Assembly (NCBI RefSeq): GCF_014207705.1
Contig: NZ_JACHIU010000001.1
Span: 7,246,501 to 7,310,500 of the forward strand
DNA length: 64,000 bases
Source: Sphaerisporangium rubeum
Lineage (GTDB): Bacteria; Actinomycetota; Actinomycetes; Streptosporangiales; Streptosporangiaceae
Direction of reading: 5' to 3'
Positions 16,701 to 24,330 of this stretch are shown in pieces. Below the pieces are notes generated by a model, which did no database searches, was not told the DNA's origin, and was given only the letters and a program-made list of their open reading frames with translations. A program made the position numbers and the translations under genes. Numbering within the stretch: position 1 is the stretch's first letter; the number at the start of each line of letters is the position of its first letter.

Positions 16701-16827
16701 TCACGGGGACGACCCGGCCGGCTTCGAGCAGCAACATCGCCAGAACCGTCTCTTGCCGAGAGGCCGCGATACTTCGAGACCGCCCATCGATCACAACCTC
16801 GAGAGCACCAAGCAGCCGGAATTCCAT
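13744..16827 (-). CDS. SARP-NB-ARC-TPR transcriptional regulator (AfsR type)
   Basis: The 1027-residue protein has an OmpR-type winged helix (about residues 1-95, LLEALWDEEPPRTARTQLQM), a bacterial transcriptional activation domain (about 98-245), an NB-ARC ATPase with Walker A VLTGIGGVGKTALAL and Walker B ILIVIDDAM, the motif LCDRLPLALNIAAAK, and a long C-terminal helical-repeat region of TPR type (about 660-1010). This is full AfsR-like architecture for an activator of secondary metabolism; the NB-ARC/TPR part usually senses a ligand or partner. The gene is monocistronic on the minus strand and ends 25 bp from the stop of the GPPWG peptide gene, so each could be the other's partner. Likely targets are the repeat arrays at 10141 and 13313. 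Confidence 0.93.
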   Translation of the reverse strand: MEFRLLGALEVVIDGRSRSIAASRQETVLAMLLLEAGRVVPVNRLLEALWDEEPPRTARTQLQMIISGLRRLLEEGRDEALISTRPPGYVIEVADDALDMTRFEKLVAVGTAAAGDGRLPDAAGHFRSALSLWRGPALAGVESRIVSSAATRLNETRLRILEDCLDIELQLGRHRDVIAELGELVAEHPLRERMRAQLMIALYRSGRQAEALDTFREGREILLEELGLDPGSELRQLEQAILLEDDSLELPSEVKSPAVQAGWTAAVPVPRQLPAAAELVGREDLLNRVVSLLSHDDDTRGESPSAPVVVLTGIGGVGKTALALRAAHILREGYPNGQLFAPFHMEGGRTEAPERLLEKILRSFGVAPDMIPSGTEDRAAMYRSWVAERRILIVIDDAMTLSQVAPLLPGTSTCAVLITTRNRLNGLVSAYQFEVGALDERAGVTLVAEVIGADRAGVETDSVRTLVELCDRLPLALNIAAAKLAARPHWRVGHLVRRLRDERQRLDELDINGVNIRATLSFSFDGLDDDRRRLFMRLGQLGQVGFASWVAAPLLDCDVHHAENLLESLVDARLVEARLDEDGMVRYHLHDLVRIFALERLAEEESTGERVASLRRLIGCWLFLAAEAHRREYGGDYCVLHGDAELWPLPSTTADVLLAEPLDWLRVEHTALVSAVFRAGQAGLDELCWDLAITSVTLFEAGSHVDDWRETHECALAAVRAAGNRRGEAAMLYSLGTLALRGRLKDASRCLTQALRLFEELGDAHGRALSLGGLAFVDRLEGRYDLAMRRHEQALTDFQRAGDPVGEAHMLLEMAKIHKDRRGFDLAGACLHKALVRCRRAGSRRVQAQVEYELAELYLLRDQMEDAIEAFKSVEVTANMVGDIVGQAYALLGVGVARIRQEAFAQAKADLDAAYALAGRTGDLLVRGRVLLGLGELDFAQGRPGAALSRLEEARGALEALGSAAVWQARVLDLAGRVHEAAGRAEAAKDSWRAARELAAGIDLVLAEHIGAALTRLDAEPPPDDRD

Positions 16828-16960
16828 CCCGCCTCGCGAAGTTGTCGTCCGTGGGACCTCTATGTCAATGGTTGTATGTATTCCGCGACGCAGTCAAGGC
16901 ACTGTCAAGCCGACGCCTCGCTCCGGTCGCCAAGGTTCACCAGTGGGCCTCCACGCAGCA

Positions 16961-16992
16961 CGGCGGGCCGGGACCTCGGTCCCGGCCCGCCG
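16961..16992 (-). terminator. Strong hairpin terminator
   Basis: A perfect 15-bp inverted repeat with a 2-nt centre (arms 16961-16975 and 16978-16992) lies 34 bp past the stop of the secreted hydrolase gene. Being without a marked U-tract is common in actinomycetes. It also insulates the SARP promoter region from the gene to its right. Confidence 0.75.
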
Positions 16993-17025
16993 TTGTGGTG
17001 AGCCCCTGCCCCAGGCGGGTCAGGA

Positions 17026-18255
17026 TCAGATGGCGGCGCAGGTGACGGTGGCGCCGGCGCCGGTTCCGTTGCCCTGGAAGCCGAGGCTGGTGCTCTGTCC
17101 CGCCCCCAGCCGTCCGTTGTAGCTCTGGTTGGCGACCGTCACGGTGCCGCTGGTGCCGGTGTTGACGCCGTTCCACATCGAGGTGATCACGGCTCCGGAC
17201 GGCAGTCTGAGGGTCAGCCTCCAGCCGTTGATCGCGCTGTTGCCGGCGGTGACGTTCATCGCGGCGACGAATCCGCCGTTCCACTGGCTCTCGACCGAGT
17301 AGGTCGCCGAGCAGCCCCCGGTCCCGCCGGTGGGAGTCGGCGTGGGAGTCGGCGTGGGGGTCGGCGTCGGAGTCGGCGTGGGGGTGGGAGTCGGCGTCGG
17401 CGTGGGGTTACCGCCGTCCAGCGTGAGGTTCTTGCGCTGGATCTGCCACTGGGTGTTACACAGCCCGCAGTTGTTGCCGACGAAGTTGGCGCCGGCCGTC
17501 GTGTCGCCCTTCAGCCGCCACTTCAGCCACAGCACCGCCACCCGGCCGAACTCGCCGCCGTTGGTCTGGTCGTACGTGCCGCCGTGGCCGACGTTCAGGT
17601 TCCCCATGAACGCGGGCAGCGTGGCCGGCAGCTTGCCCCAGTCGTCGATGGCGTTCGGGTAGGCGATGTCACTGGTCCCGCCGATGAAGTAGCCGATCGG
17701 CTTCGTCAGCCGGCGCAACTGGTAGTCGTCGGCGTCGTTCAGCAGGCCACTGCTGAAGATCATGGTCGTGCTGATACGCGCGTCGTTGGAGACGGCGTAC
17801 GCCTCCAGCCCTCCACAGGAGAACCCACCAACGGCGATCTTGCCGGTCTCCAGCTTGCCGAAGTACTTGCTGCCTTGACGGCTGTTCTCCGCCACGGCCC
17901 AGTCGATGGACTGGGTGAGCATCTGGGACGTCGTCGAGCCTGAGGCGTTCGGGCCGCCGTTGGCGATGGCCAGGAACCCGTGCGACGCGATCTCACGGAG
18001 GAAGTTCTGCTGCGACAACCCGTTGGCCGAGCAGCCTCCGTTGCCCCACACGAAGATGGGAAGCTTCTCCGACGGAAGCGTCTGTGGCCGGAAAATGGTG
18101 TGATTGGGCAGGCCGGAGGAGGTCTCATAATCAGCCGGGTAGGGACCCGAGCCGCCGACCGCCGCGGCGCTCGGCACCGCGGTGAGCGCCACTAGTCCGG
18201 CGCAGACCGGCGCGACCACAGCCGCCAGCGCGGCGATGATGGAGCGTCTTCTCAA
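17026..18255 (-). CDS. Secreted alpha/beta hydrolase with C-terminal CBM2 carbohydrate-binding module
   Basis: The protein (about 409 residues) has a signal peptide (basic MRRRS, then a hydrophobic core ending VPSAAA), an alpha/beta-hydrolase domain with nucleophile elbow GGFSCGGLEA and a late His in NVGHGGTYD, a Pro-Thr linker, and a CBM2-like domain with Cys near each end (GGCSATYSVESQWNGGF to GATVTCAAI) and conserved Trp residues in WNGG, GWRL and MWNG. The layout is that of an extracellular plant-cell-wall esterase or polyesterase that binds cellulose or xylan. I start at a TTG with GGAGGG upstream because it gives a clean signal peptide; an in-frame GTG at 18276 is possible. It appears unrelated to the neighbouring clusters. 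Confidence 0.82.
   Translation of the reverse strand: MRRRSIIAALAAVVAPVCAGLVALTAVPSAAAVGGSGPYPADYETSSGLPNHTIFRPQTLPSEKLPIFVWGNGGCSANGLSQQNFLREIASHGFLAIANGGPNASGSTTSQMLTQSIDWAVAENSRQGSKYFGKLETGKIAVGGFSCGGLEAYAVSNDARISTTMIFSSGLLNDADDYQLRRLTKPIGYFIGGTSDIAYPNAIDDWGKLPATLPAFMGNLNVGHGGTYDQTNGGEFGRVAVLWLKWRLKGDTTAGANFVGNNCGLCNTQWQIQRKNLTLDGGNPTPTPTPTPTPTPTPTPTPTPTPTPTGGTGGCSATYSVESQWNGGFVAAMNVTAGNSAINGWRLTLRLPSGAVITSMWNGVNTGTSGTVTVANQSYNGRLGAGQSTSLGFQGNGTGAGATVTCAAI
17330..17405 (-). repeat. Pro-Thr linker repeats in the CBM2 hydrolase
   Basis: Low-complexity 6- and 12-bp repeats (ggcgtgggagtc-like on the plus strand) encode an alternating Pro-Thr chain of over 20 residues joining the catalytic and CBM2 domains. 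Such linkers are typical of secreted actinomycete polysaccharide hydrolases. Confidence 0.9.
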
Positions 18256-18689
18256 TTCGCCCTCCGAAGGTGTCACGACAGCGCTCTATGTCGGATCTGA
18301 CGTGCGAGGCGCACGCCGACCGAGCCCGACACGGCACAACCACCAGGCCGGCCGGCGCCGGCCGGATCCGGGGACCGACATGGCGAACCATCGACTGCGA
18401 GTTGCGCTCGTCTCCGGTGGAAGGAGCCGATGAGAGCAACGTGCAGTTACTATCACTGCGGTCACAAAAAGTGTCAATCAATACCGAACGGCGCACGCGC
18501 CGACAAGAAGCACGTCCGACGAGATCGCATTCAGGCGGCAGGTCCCGAACCTGTGGAACCCCTTGGCGCCGCACGGGGAAGACGAACCGGCACGTGCCGC
18601 TCCCGCGCAGCTCACACCACCTGACCGGCGCTTCTCCCCCACAAGGTCACCCAAGCGGCGACCGGCCGCGACCCCGGCACGCCGCAGGC
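18256..18689. other. Intergenic stretch without a supported gene
   Basis: This 434-bp stretch separates the CBM2 hydrolase start from the PaaX-type gene end. It is AT-richer near 18440-18490 (tttgtgac, ttgacac-like on the minus strand), consistent with a promoter for the hydrolase. Short open frames here lack ribosome sites and family resemblance. Confidence 0.5.
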
Positions 18690-19691
18690 TCACGACCCGC
18701 ACCCCCGCGGCCCGGCGGCCGTACGAGCGGGTGAAACTTTCCCCTGATCACCCCGGCCGGCCGGGGTGGAAACGCCGTACTCCGACGCATGGAAATGCGT
18801 GATCCATGACCCGGCGTCCGGCCAGTACGGCGTCGCGACCTCGATGAGCCGCGCCTCGGCGAGCGAGCCGAGAGCGGAATGAACCTCCAGCATGAGCTCC
18901 CTGGCGGCCGCGCGGGGCCACGGCGCCGGCAGCAGATGCTCAGGCAGATCCGGGTCGATGTCCGGGAACTTCCGCCAGGAATCCATGACCGAGGTCCGCG
19001 CCACCAGCGCTCCCGCCGCATCGACCTCCCCCTCGCGCACCGCCACCCGCAGATCCGAGTACCGCGCGATGAAAGCCTCATAAGCCGCGGCAAGGCCCAC
19101 CAGATCGTAGGCCGCCGCCGGACCGTGCGGCCCCGCCTCCTCGTCGAACCGCGTGTGCATCACCGACCACCGACCCCCGTCGACCCCGTCCAGAACGTCG
19201 CGCATCGCCTTGCTCACCGCTCCGGCATCCGACCCCGGCCTGATCCACACACTGTCGTACAGCCGCGCGAACCGCAGCCCCAGAAGTGCCTTCCGCACCG
19301 CGTGCCGCGACCTCTGCCCCGCCTGAGGCACCGAGAACGAAACCGTCACCCACTCACCGGTCCACCGCGGCGGCCGGGCCCCGAACCCCAGGAACTGATC
19401 CATCCGCCACCGATGCTTGGCGATCGCCTGAGGCGTGAGGTGATAAACCGGCGGCCGCGCGTCCCCCCGCACCGCGATCAACCCCCGCTTGGTCAGCCGG
19501 GACAACGCGGCCCGCGCACTGGCCTCACTGATCCCGAACTCCCCGAGCATCGCGACCACCGCCACCGACGGCAGATCGGCGTCCGAGGAGTCGAGATACT
19601 CCCCCAGCAACGTCGTCAGCAGATGCTGAGGATTAGGCCCGGCCTGAACCCGCGGCCCCCCGAACTCATCCAAAGACAACTCGCCACTCAC
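18690..19691 (-). CDS. PaaX-family transcriptional regulator
   Basis: The protein (about 333 residues) begins with a winged helix (FGISEASARAALSRLTKRGL, then VYHLTPQAIAKHRWRMDQFL) followed by the PaaX central region (WTGEWVTVSFSVPQAGQRSR, RKALLGLRFARLYDSVWIRP) and the C-terminal domain with LLPAPWPRAAARELMLEVH. This matches PaaX repressors, which respond to aryl-CoA or related acyl-CoA ligands. The last 40 or so residues past the family's usual end look unstructured. I chose the GTG at 19691; an upstream GTG at 19784 in the same frame is possible. No catabolic operon is adjacent, so its target is unknown. Confidence 0.82.
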   Translation of the reverse strand: MSGELSLDEFGGPRVQAGPNPQHLLTTLLGEYLDSSDADLPSVAVVAMLGEFGISEASARAALSRLTKRGLIAVRGDARPPVYHLTPQAIAKHRWRMDQFLGFGARPPRWTGEWVTVSFSVPQAGQRSRHAVRKALLGLRFARLYDSVWIRPGSDAGAVSKAMRDVLDGVDGGRWSVMHTRFDEEAGPHGPAAAYDLVGLAAAYEAFIARYSDLRVAVREGEVDAAGALVARTSVMDSWRKFPDIDPDLPEHLLPAPWPRAAARELMLEVHSALGSLAEARLIEVATPYWPDAGSWITHFHASEYGVSTPAGRGDQGKVSPARTAAGPRGCGS

Positions 19692-19802
19692 GTCCTCAGC
19701 TTGCCCCACCCCCGGCACCCACGCCGAACGACCTGACCTCCAAGCGACGGCGGACAACGTCGCCATCGCCGGAAGATCAGGCACATCCGCTCACCGACGC
19801 CG

Positions 19803-20603
19803 TCAGCCTTGATCGGCGTCGTCCGGCAACGGCTCACCCGTCTCCAGCAGCGACTTGAGGCTCGACAACACATTCGGCCAGCCATGGCTGACCATCTCGG
19901 CCAGACTCGACCCCGGCTCGAACCGGTCGTGCACGACGGTGAGCCTCACCACCTGCGCCGCCTCCTCGATCGTGAAGGTGACCTTCGAACGCGCCTCCCC
20001 CGACAGCCGGTCGAGGACCTCCTCGTCCCACCCGAACCGCTTGGCGAGCTCCGGAGTGATGGCGTGCCATGTGTAGGAGAGCCTGCGGTAAGGCTCCGCC
20101 TCCAGCACGACCTGCTCCGGGTCACTGATCAGCACGCCGTGGTTGTCCCAGGTCATCGGCGACCCGGCGGCCCAGTCCGTGACGAACTCCGTGGCCCAGT
20201 ACCGACGCGTGAAGGCCGGCTCGGTCAGCGCCTGCCAGAGCTTCTGCGGAGTGGTGCGGATATAGGTGGTGTAGACGAAGGTAGGCGCGTCCATCGAGGT
20301 CTCCTCCAAAGCAAGTTTCAGATCCGCCAGAACTTGAACCCTGGCCTGGTCGTAACGACTGATCCACCGGTGAGCGATCTCGTGCACAGGCGCCGCGTTG
20401 AGGTAATGCAACTTCTCCCGCCCCCGCCGCACAGTGGCGACCAGCCCGGCCTCCTCCAGCACCGCGAGGTGCTTACTGACCGACTGCCTGGCCATGTCGA
20501 GCCCGGCGCACAACTCCCGCAACGTCTGCCCATTACGACCATTGAGCGAGTCGAGCAACGCACGCCGACTCGGATCGGCCAACGCCTTGAACACCTCGTC
20601 CAT
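19803..20603 (-). CDS. ArsR-type HTH fused to SRPBCC (AHSA1-like) domain
   Basis: The 266-residue protein opens with an ArsR winged helix (FKALADPSRRALLDSLNGRN, LDMARQSVSKHLAVLEEAGL). From about residue 105 it continues into an SRPBCC/activator-of-Hsp90-like domain (TPQKLWQALTEPAFTRRYWA, AGSPMTWDNHG, VSHGWPNVLSSLKSLLETGE). No metal-binding cysteine pair is seen in the HTH, so a hydrophobic ligand held by the SRPBCC pocket is a better guess than metal sensing. The ATG at 20603 is preceded by two perfect operator-like dyads, implying autoregulation. The fused layout is a known actinobacterial variant; usually the two proteins are separate neighbours. Confidence 0.85.
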   Translation of the reverse strand: MDEVFKALADPSRRALLDSLNGRNGQTLRELCAGLDMARQSVSKHLAVLEEAGLVATVRRGREKLHYLNAAPVHEIAHRWISRYDQARVQVLADLKLALEETSMDAPTFVYTTYIRTTPQKLWQALTEPAFTRRYWATEFVTDWAAGSPMTWDNHGVLISDPEQVVLEAEPYRRLSYTWHAITPELAKRFGWDEEVLDRLSGEARSKVTFTIEEAAQVVRLTVVHDRFEPGSSLAEMVSHGWPNVLSSLKSLLETGEPLPDDADQG

Positions 20604-20620
20604 GCCGCTCCCCGTGGATA

Positions 20621-20665
20621 GGCAGCCATTCGGCTGCCCTTTATTTATGCAGCCATTCGGCTGCC
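20621..20665 (-). promoter_or_regulatory. Two copies of a perfect dyad upstream of the ArsR-SRPBCC gene
   Basis: GGCAGCCATTCGGCTGCC (20621-20638) and GCAGCCATTCGGCTGCC (20649-20665) are near-identical inverted repeats with a 4-bp centre, separated by TTTATTTAT-like AT-rich DNA that could be a -10 region. They start 18 bp upstream of the ATG. Two dyads 28 bp apart on the promoter fit repressor binding by the ArsR-type protein itself. Confidence 0.65.
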
Positions 20666-20777
20666 TGTCAAGCGCGCCAACTGTCTGACACTTCACACCA
20701 AGCAGCGGCACATCCGGGCGGGGCCGCGCGTCCAGAGCGACGAGGTCGTGCGGCCCCTCTGAGGAACACCGCGTGTT

Positions 20778-21434
20778 CTAGCGGGCCAGGCGGTCCAGCA
20801 GCTCGCCGAGCAGCGCGCGTTCGCCAGGGGTGAGGTCGCCCGGGTCGTCGCCGACCAGCGCGCGCAACGTCAGTGCGGCGCTCGCACGGGTCGCGGGGGC
20901 GTCGGCGGAGTGCGTGTGCAGGACCCCGGCCAGCGCGGCCTCGCGGACGCGTCCGGACAGCCTGAAGTCCGGCTCCGGCTGGCTGATCAAGGTGAGCGTG
21001 ATGCCGACGTTGGCGGCGAGCACCTGTTCGGCGGCTTCGTCCGCCGGCACCTTGAGCAGGCCCTGAGCGGCGGCGGCGGTCAACCGCTCGCGCAACGCGG
21101 CGTGCGCGGGAGCGGTGACGGCGCAGGGCTTTCCCGGCTCGGCGCGGCCGTAAAGCAGCCCGTAGAACGACGGGTGCTCCAGCCCGAACCGCACGTGTCT
21201 GTCCCAGCCCTCGCGCAGGTCGTCCAGCGGGTCGCCAGAGCTCTCGACCGCCGTGTACTGGGTGAAGCCGTGGTTCACCACGGCGTCGATCAGGCCCTGC
21301 TTGCTGCCGAAGTGGTGGTACAGCGTCGGGGCCTGCACCCCGGCGCGTTCGCACACCGCCCTCGTGGACACCGCGCCGCCGCCCTCAAGCAACTCCGCCG
21401 CGGCGAGCAGGAGTCGATCCCGTGCGTTCTGCAT
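20778..21434 (-). CDS. TetR-family repressor
   Basis: This 218-residue protein has the TetR helix-turn-helix in its first 55 residues (AVSTRAVCERAGVQAPTLYH, HFGSKQGLIDAVV). The ligand domain is helical with no specific recognisable pocket. It is transcribed divergently from an SDR gene, and the 57 bp between them carries operator-like repeats, so it most likely represses the SDR gene and itself. The ligand is unknown but probably the SDR substrate or a related small molecule. Confidence 0.9.
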   Translation of the reverse strand: MQNARDRLLLAAAELLEGGGAVSTRAVCERAGVQAPTLYHHFGSKQGLIDAVVNHGFTQYTAVESSGDPLDDLREGWDRHVRFGLEHPSFYGLLYGRAEPGKPCAVTAPAHAALRERLTAAAAQGLLKVPADEAAEQVLAANVGITLTLISQPEPDFRLSGRVREAALAGVLHTHSADAPATRASAALTLRALVGDDPGDLTPGERALLGELLDRLAR

Positions 21435-21437
21435 GTT

Positions 21438-21480
21438 GCTACATTACTCCATATAGCGCTACATTGCTCGCTATAGCGAG
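21438..21480. promoter_or_regulatory. TetR operator-like repeats between tetR and the SDR gene
   Basis: GCTACATTACTCCATATAGC and its near copy GCTACATTGCTCGCTATAGC are adjacent 20-bp direct repeats (21438-21457, 21458-21477). The second contains the perfect 14-bp palindrome CTCGCTATAGCGAG (21467-21480). The array covers nearly the whole divergent promoter, so repressor binding would block both genes. Confidence 0.65.
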
Positions 21481-21491
21481 AGGAGAAGTCC

Positions 21492-22322
21492 ATGAGGACT
21501 TGGTTCGTCACCGGCGGGACACCCGGAGGGTTCGGCCTGGTCTATGCCGAGGCCGCACTGAAACAGGGCGATCAGGTGGTGGTGACAGCACGTCGGCCCT
21601 CTGAACTGCGGGAATGGGCTGAACCGTACGGTGACCGTGTGCTGGTTCTCCAGCTCGATGTCACCGATGCCGAGCAGGTGCGCGCAGCGGTCAAGACGGC
21701 AGAGGAGCGGTTCGGCGGGATCGACGTGCTCGTCAACAACGCGGGCCGTGGCTGGTTCGGCTCGGTCGAGGGGGCCCCCGACGAGACGATCCGCCGCACG
21801 TTCGACCTCAATCTGTTCGCCGTGGTCGAGGTGATACGCGCGGTCCTGCCTGGTATGCGGGCACGCGGCGACGGCTGGATCGTGAACATGTCGTCGGTGG
21901 CAGGCCTCGTCGGCGCACAGGGGTTCGGCTACTACTCAGCGGCGAAGTTCGCGCTCGAAGGACTGTCGGAGACACTGCGCCATGAAGTTGAGCCGTTCGG
22001 TGTGCGCGTGCTCGTCGTAGAGCCTGGAGCGTTCCGTACCAAGGCTTTCGCCGGCTTCCGGAACGAGCCCGTCAACGAGACCGTCGACGCCTACGTGCCG
22101 CTGATCGAGGGCGTCAAGGCGGCGTTCGTGGAACACAACGGCAAGCAAGAGGGTGACCCTGAACGCGGAGTGCAGGCCGTGATCAGCGCGATGAACGCAC
22201 CCGTTCCGCCGCAACGGATCGTGCTCGGCAACTCCGGCTACGACGTCGTTGTCGCGATGCACGAGAACGCACTCGCGGAGCTGCGCGCGAACGAAAAGCT
22301 CTCGCGCGGTGCGGACTTCTGA
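21492..22322 (+). CDS. Short-chain dehydrogenase/reductase
   Basis: The 276-residue classical SDR has a cofactor loop TWFVTGGTPGGFGLVYAEAA (TGGxxGxG), the VLVNNAGRGWFG strand, catalytic Ser in NMSSVAGLVG and the YxxxK pair in GYYSAAKFALEGLSE. Arg-Arg-Pro after strand 2 (TARRPSELREW) favours NADP(H). The ATG has AGGAG 7 bp upstream. Expression is probably controlled by the divergent TetR protein. Substrate unknown; the family is broad. Confidence 0.9.
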   Translation: MRTWFVTGGTPGGFGLVYAEAALKQGDQVVVTARRPSELREWAEPYGDRVLVLQLDVTDAEQVRAAVKTAEERFGGIDVLVNNAGRGWFGSVEGAPDETIRRTFDLNLFAVVEVIRAVLPGMRARGDGWIVNMSSVAGLVGAQGFGYYSAAKFALEGLSETLRHEVEPFGVRVLVVEPGAFRTKAFAGFRNEPVNETVDAYVPLIEGVKAAFVEHNGKQEGDPERGVQAVISAMNAPVPPQRIVLGNSGYDVVVAMHENALAELRANEKLSRGADF

Positions 22323-22442
22323 GCCTGTCGCCAGAACGTGAGGCGGATTGAGTCACCACACAACCGACCCGACGAAGCCTTCACCAATATGCGTGCCAGG
22401 ACGCACCCGCGTCCCGGCACCCGAGAAGACCGGAGAGCAGAA

Positions 22443-22766
22443 ATGGACGACATCACCCTTCCCAAGGCCGTCGAGAACTTCATCGCGGCCACCAACGCGC
22501 ACGACACGAACGCGCTGGCCGCGGTCTTCGGCGACGGGGCCACCGTGCGCGATGACGGGACGACCTACGTCGGCGAGGCCGAGATCCGCGAGTGGATCCA
22601 GGGGCACCTGATCAACCCCAAGATCGTGATCACGCCGACCTCGTTCGCGGGCGACCGTCTGGTGGCCTCCGGGGACGGTGAGTTCCCCGGCGGGCCTCTG
22701 TCCTTCGCGTTCGTGTTCGGCATCAAGGACGACCAGGTCACCGACCTCGCGATCGACCCCGTCTGA
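22443..22766 (+). CDS. SnoaL/NTF2-like small protein
   Basis: This 107-residue protein follows the SnoaL-like cone fold: AVENFIAATNAHDTNALAAV near the start, FGDGATVRDDGTTYVGEAEI, and a C-terminal beta sheet LSFAFVFGIKDDQVTDLAID. These proteins are ligand-binding or cyclase/hydratase-like enzymes of unclear function when isolated. It follows the SDR gene by 120 bp on the same strand, possibly in one transcript, and is closed by a strong hairpin. Confidence 0.82.
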   Translation: MDDITLPKAVENFIAATNAHDTNALAAVFGDGATVRDDGTTYVGEAEIREWIQGHLINPKIVITPTSFAGDRLVASGDGEFPGGPLSFAFVFGIKDDQVTDLAIDPV

Positions 22767-22778
22767 CTCATCACCGGC

Positions 22779-22804
22779 CCGGGGCGGCCTGAGGGCCGCC
22801 CCGG
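22779..22804. terminator. GC-rich hairpin terminator between convergent genes
   Basis: An 11-bp perfect inverted repeat with a TGAG loop (arms 22779-22789 and 22794-22804) lies between the SnoaL-like gene (plus) and the MFS transporter gene (minus). It probably ends transcription from both sides. Confidence 0.7.
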
Positions 22805-22856
22805 CCATGAACAGGGAACCAGCCATGGGCAGGCACCATGGACGAACTGAGGGGGT

Positions 22857-24242
22857 TCACCCGGAGGAGGCGGTGGGGCGGCTGAGGACGGGGGTGAGGG
22901 CCAGGCCGGCGAGGGAGAGGGCTACGAGGAGCAGGACGGTTTCGTGGAACGCGTCGCCGTGCGGCGCTCTGGCCTCGTAGAAGGCGGCGATCCCGGCGAT
23001 GCCGAGGGAGCCTCCGACGCGCTGGGCGACGTTGAACACCGTGGTGCCGTCGGCCATGTCCTCCTTGCTCAGGCCGTTCATCATGCCCATGATGATGGGC
23101 TGCAGGGTGAGCCCGAGCGCCACGCCGCGTCCGGCCAGCAGCGCGGCGAGCAGCCAGGGCGGGGTGGTGGCGGTGACCAGAAGCAGCAACCCGGTGACCG
23201 CGGCGAGCAGGAGCATCCCGCAGGCGACGGTGGTGCGCAGGCCACGGGCCGCGGCGAGCTTCTCCCCGAGGCCCGTGCACACACCCATGGCGATGCCCTG
23301 GGGCAGCAGGACCAGCCCGGCGGCCACCGGGGACAGGCCCTGCTCCCGCAGCAGGAAGACCGGGATCAGGAACATCACGGCGAAGAGCACGATTGAGGCC
23401 ACCACCGAGACCAGCACGGCGACGCGACTCCCGAGTGTCGACAGCAGGCCGAGGGCGAGGGCGGGGTGGCTGGTACGGCGGGCGTGCAGGACGTACCCGC
23501 CGAGCAGCGCGAGACCGGCCACCGCGGGCACCGAGCCCCATCGGGTGCCGCTGGTGATGAGCGAGGCGCCGTAGATGGCCGCCGTGGCGCCGAGGGCCAG
23601 CAGCGCCAGCCCGACCAGGTCGAGCGGTCCGCGGTCGGCGTCGGTGCGGGGTGGGTCGGCGGTGAGCCGGCTCACGCCGAGCAGGCCGAACGCCACGAGC
23701 GGCACGTTGATCAGGAAGATGAGCCGCCATCCGCCGGCTGCGACGAGCAGCCCGCCGACGGTGGGGCCGAGCGCGGGGGCGAGGAAGAACAGCAGACCGG
23801 CCACCATCGGGGGACGCGCCCCCCGTTCACGCTCGCCGCCGAACAGCAGGGTCAGCGCGAGGGGGATGAGCGGAGCGCTGGCGAACCCCTGCACCGCGCG
23901 CAGGGCTATCAACGCCTCGATCCCGGGCGCGAGCCCGCAGGCGGCCGAGGACAGCGCGAAGGCGGCGAGCGCGATCATGTAGAGCCGCCGGTTGCCGATC
24001 CGGCGGGCGAGCCACGCGGTGGCGGGAAGGCAGACGCCGATGCCGAGCAGGTACGCGCTGACGATCCAGCCGACGGTGGCGAGCGGCGCGTTCAGCTCCT
24101 GCCCGATCTCCGACACCGCGACGTTGACCGCGTTGGAATCGACCATGGACGCGATGGGCCCGCACACCAGCCCGGCCATCACCAGCGGGCCCGTCGGTCG
24201 CCGGTCGACCACGCGTGGTTCTTGTTGCAGCACCTCAGACAT
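22857..24242 (-). CDS. DHA2-type MFS multidrug exporter
   Basis: This 461-residue protein has about fourteen hydrophobic helices and opens like the QacA/EmrB (DHA2) group: ASMVDSNAVNVAVSEIGQEL, then IVSAYLLGIGVCLPATAWLA and LARRIGNRRLYMIAL (loop 2-3 motif), and ALRAVQGFASAPLIPLALTL. Such pumps use the proton gradient to export hydrophobic drugs. The ATG lies at the downstream end of the terpenoid operon behind the flavin monooxygenase gene and a 31-codon frame, with its own GAGGAG site, so it is the likely terpenoid exporter or self-resistance pump. Confidence 0.88.
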   Translation of the reverse strand: MSEVLQQEPRVVDRRPTGPLVMAGLVCGPIASMVDSNAVNVAVSEIGQELNAPLATVGWIVSAYLLGIGVCLPATAWLARRIGNRRLYMIALAAFALSSAACGLAPGIEALIALRAVQGFASAPLIPLALTLLFGGERERGARPPMVAGLLFFLAPALGPTVGGLLVAAGGWRLIFLINVPLVAFGLLGVSRLTADPPRTDADRGPLDLVGLALLALGATAAIYGASLITSGTRWGSVPAVAGLALLGGYVLHARRTSHPALALGLLSTLGSRVAVLVSVVASIVLFAVMFLIPVFLLREQGLSPVAAGLVLLPQGIAMGVCTGLGEKLAAARGLRTTVACGMLLLAAVTGLLLLVTATTPPWLLAALLAGRGVALGLTLQPIIMGMMNGLSKEDMADGTTVFNVAQRVGGSLGIAGIAAFYEARAPHGDAFHETVLLLVALSLAGLALTPVLSRPTASSG

Positions 24243-24330
24243 GGATCACGGGCTCCTCACAGACGCGCGGCGAGCGGAACCGGACGGAGGCGCCCCCGGT
24301 GCGGACGTCCTCTTCGAGGATTTCAGGCAT
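24235..24330 (-). CDS. Possible 31-residue peptide gene coupled to the monooxygenase and exporter genes
   Basis: A 31-codon frame starts at an ATG overlapping the stop region of the flavin monooxygenase gene, with GAGGAGGC about 10 bp upstream, and its TGA overlaps the exporter's first codons. It therefore bridges the only gap in this part of the operon. The peptide starts MPEILEEDV and ends VCEEPVIHV, with one Cys. G/C at third positions is about 80%. No family is recognised. It may be a small protein, a peptide substrate, or a chance frame in a coupled junction. Confidence 0.4.
   Translation of the reverse strand: MPEILEEDVRTGGASVRFRSPRVCEEPVIHV

Noticed and set aside
17330-17405. Mini-satellite of regulatory meaning
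   Set aside because: It simply encodes the Pro-Thr linker of a secreted CBM2 enzyme.
24235-24330. Mycofactocin-type precursor peptide for the radical SAM enzyme
   Set aside because: The C-terminus lacks the Val-Tyr ending of MftA, no MftB-like chaperone is present, and the cluster is terpenoid.
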